From NCBI GenBank assembly GCA_044232905.1, contig JBIIKZ010000006.1, forward strand, positions 1 through 64,000: a stretch of 64,000 nucleotides of DNA. Reading direction: 5' to 3'. Below, in pieces: positions 62,188 to 64,000 of this stretch (position 1 is its first letter; every line of letters begins with the position of its first letter). The stretch comes from CANHVK01 sp044232905 (GTDB lineage Bacteria; Bacteroidota; Bacteroidia; Flavobacteriales_D; Crocinitomicaceae). A program made the position numbers and the translations under genes. A model generated the notes under the pieces. It worked only from the letters and a program-made list of their open reading frames with translations. It searched no databases and had not been told where the DNA came from.

Positions 62188-64000
62188 CTATTCTTCAGGT
62201 GCATCAAATAAACTTGGTTGTACATCCTCATCGTCCTCCTCTTTTTTATCCAAATCCCACTCTACCGTCAATGCTTCTTCGGTACTTTCTCCTCCTTCCA
62301 CAACGACTGCAGCATCTTCTGGCCAAGGTTCACCTCCATCTATTTCATGATTCAAGGTAATTTCCTTCACTTTGAATTTAGTTACTTGATTCCCTTGCGC
62401 TTTCAGCCCTTTCACATCAATCATGTCCGCGATGTTGAATACGTTATCCGGAAGGTTCTTTGTCTCTTTCAATAACTTATTAAAGACTACACGCACTTCA
62501 GGACGATAAGAAGTTGAAACAACATCTAAGAACGAACCTTCTGCTTCGGAGATAAAAGATACTTTTTTATCGGAAGTAACCTCACACAAGAAACGCTTAA
62601 CATAATGCATTTCTTTATCTGCATCATAATATACTGCTGAAATCGGTCTACGAGGAATCCATTTTTCAATATGCACCATATCTTCGTCGAAGTGGTTGGC
62701 TAAATCGAAACTGGTCAATCGGTACTCCCCTGATTTATAAAGCGTAAGTATTCTATCCGAACCTTTAAACGAACCTAAGAACTTACCTCTTCCATCGTCG
62801 TTCAAACGTCCAACGATAACATCATACCAAATTTTACGCGCTGCTAAGGTCGAGCCACCCACCTCTTTTTGGGTGATTTTCTGCACAATCTCTTTCGTTA
62901 CGCGATTTCCTGCGGAAGTTCTGGATTTGATTAACAAATCTCCAAAATCAATATCAAAACGCAAACGTTTTAAGTGTGGACGTGGACGTAACATCACCGT
63001 AACCACTTCTTTCTCACCGTTAGGATGAATCGAGAAGTATAACAATTTACTTCCTTTAACTCCCCTTGTAAGATCATACTCCGTGTCACGTGTAATCGAA
63101 TTCACGTAAAAACGTTTCATCATCGCTGGTCCACCCAATCCATCTTGGTACATCATGTGGTAAATGGTACGCGTATCTCCTCGCTTCCAAACATCTGCGT
63201 GAATGATCCCTTTCCCAACAAACTTCTTATCCGAAACTTTAACAACCAACATCTTTCCTGTATTGAAGAAAACAATGATGTCATCAATTTCCGAACAATC
63301 GTTAACCGCTTCTTTTTGTTTTAATCCCCAACCGATGAATCCTTCCTCCGGATCCACGTATAATTTTCGGTTGGCGATAATTACTTTGGAAGAAACAATG
63401 TTGTCAAATATTTTAATTTCCGTTTTACGGTCTCTTCCTTCGCCAAAACGTTTTTTCAAGTCTTTGAAATAATCAATCGCGTATTCTGTCAAATGAGCCA
63501 ACTTGTCTTTCACTTGTTCCATCTCCTCTTCCAACTTCACAATCGCTTCATCGGCTTTATCGCTATCGAAACGGGTGATACGAATCATTTGGATTTGCGT
63601 CAACTTTTGTAAGTCTTCCTCCACGATTTCACGTACGAACAACTTTTTGAAAGGTTCGAAACATTTAAATAAATACTTAAATAACTCTTCTTTATTCGAA
63701 TACTTTTTAAAGTCGATATACATCTCTTCACGGATGAAAATCTTCTCTAAAGTCGAAAAATGCCAAGCTTGCATCAATTCTTGCAAACGGATTTCCAATT
63801 CCCATTTCAGTAATTGTACCGTATTATCTGTGTTGATACGTAAAATTTCACTTACTCCAATAAAACGAGGTTTATCGCCATCAATAATCGAAGCATTTGG
63901 AGAAATTGAAACTTCACAATCGGTAAAAGCATATAATGCATCCAAGGTTCTATCTGGAGAAACACCTGGTGCTAAATGAATGTTGATTTCTGCATTTGCC
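62188..64000 (-). CDS. parC: DNA topoisomerase IV subunit A (C-terminal part; 5' end outside window)
   Basis: Type IIA topoisomerase A subunit. The frame is open to the window edge (INIHLAPGVSPDRTLDALYAFTDCEVSISPNA...KPRFIGVSEILR...LQELMQAWHFSTLEKIFI), so the first Met-like codon inside is not the start. What is present is the tower and coiled-coil region and the C-terminal beta-pinwheel, ending in an acidic tail (KKEEDDEDVQPSLFDAPEE). The active-site Tyr region lies beyond the window. I favour ParC over GyrA because no GyrA box is seen, as is usual for this Bacteroidota protein. Confidence 0.88.
   Translation of the reverse strand, partial: ANAEINIHLAPGVSPDRTLDALYAFTDCEVSISPNASIIDGDKPRFIGVSEILRINTDNTVQLLKWELEIRLQELMQAWHFSTLEKIFIREEMYIDFKKYSNKEELFKYLFKCFEPFKKLFVREIVEEDLQKLTQIQMIRITRFDSDKADEAIVKLEEEMEQVKDKLAHLTEYAIDYFKDLKKRFGEGRDRKTEIKIFDNIVSSKVIIANRKLYVDPEEGFIGWGLKQKEAVNDCSEIDDIIVFFNTGKMLVVKVSDKKFVGKGIIHADVWKRGDTRTIYHMMYQDGLGGPAMMKRFYVNSITRDTEYDLTRGVKGSKLLYFSIHPNGEKEVVTVMLRPRPHLKRLRFDIDFGDLLIKSRTSAGNRVTKEIVQKITQKEVGGSTLAARKIWYDVIVGRLNDDGRGKFLGSFKGSDRILTLYKSGEYRLTSFDLANHFDEDMVHIEKWIPRRPISAVYYDADKEMHYVKRFLCEVTSDKKVSFISEAEGSFLDVVSTSYRPEVRVVFNKLLKETKNLPDNVFNIADMIDVKGLKAQGNQVTKFKVKEITLNHEIDGGEPWPEDAAVVVEGGESTEEALTVEWDLDKKEEDDEDVQPSLFDAPEE

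Noticed and set aside
1..64000. Complete reassignment of UGA to glycine (as in SR1/Gracilibacteria)
   Set aside because: TGA ends cmk, uvrA, DUF493, yciH, the Smr gene and cysD, several at the normal family C-terminus. The gene content is clearly Bacteroidota.

Overview
The window is about 64 kb of AT-rich chromosome from a Bacteroidota bacterium, most likely of the order Flavobacteriales. A Crocinitomicaceae/Fluviicola-like member would fit, but I hold that family guess loosely. The evidence is the set of family traits: two large secreted proteins with the gliding-motility-associated (type IX secretion, type B) C-terminal sorting domain, promoters of the Bacteroidota form TTG-n19/23-TAnnTTTG, a fused E1 alpha/beta 2-oxoacid dehydrogenase, a DUF4494 protein, a fused SpmA-SpmB protein and a REP-associated transposase. 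There is no prophage, plasmid core, rRNA operon or CRISPR array. The content is mostly core chromosome.

Layout. 1-282: the 5' part of tRNA-Leu(GAG), plus a broken second copy of its 5' end carrying a palindrome. 283-8104 (+): fused E1 dehydrogenase, SIMPL protein, cmk, uvrA, acyltransferase. 8235-24290 (-): trxA under its own promoter, then one long run of assimilatory sulfate reduction genes. Read from the promoter at about 24350-24382 this run is sulfite reductase, SUMT (siroheme), TonB-dependent receptor, siroheme-dehydrogenase/TSUP-permease fusion, aldo/keto reductase, cysH, cysD, cysN, cysE, cysM, ferredoxin-NADP reductase and three small genes. The products would take APS through sulfite and sulfide to cysteine and make the siroheme that sulfite reductase needs. 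24869-26538 (+): a secreted protein and two related small membrane proteins. 26635-31733 (-): transglutaminase-like protein, Crp/Fnr regulator, bioD, SUI1/YciH, M16 peptidase, pdxH, DUF4494. 31862-37708 (+): secreted thioredoxin-fold protein, small secreted protein, ung, hemE, OmpA-like protein, Smr protein, yaaA. 37705-41557 (-): glycosyltransferase, DEAD-box helicase, class IV aminotransferase, rhomboid protease. 41699-43047 (+): RAYT transposase and rpe. 43052-55991 (-): a compact seven-gene run from a LuxR-type response regulator through two outer-membrane-type proteins, a 2350-residue type IX secreted protein, a glutamine amidotransferase, SpmAB and a helical-repeat protein. 56280-60837 (+): sucD and a 1192-residue type IX secreted protein. 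60838-64000 (-): bioA and the 3' part of parC.

Most notable observations. Two highly conserved genes, sulfite reductase and rhomboid protease, each contain one in-frame TGA exactly where the family has a glycine codon, and in both the TGA cuts off catalytic residues. TGA also ends several genes normally, so this is not a wholesale change of code. Nonsense mutation, sequencing error and partial readthrough all remain open. A 28-bp REP palindrome lies in frame inside the RAYT transposase gene. A second palindrome 32 kb away differs from it at paired positions, so the hairpin is kept. The 2350-residue secreted protein contains an exact 723-nt tandem duplication of a three-domain block. The sulfate operon holds an unusual siroheme-synthase/TSUP fusion and an aldo/keto reductase with Glu in place of the catalytic His.
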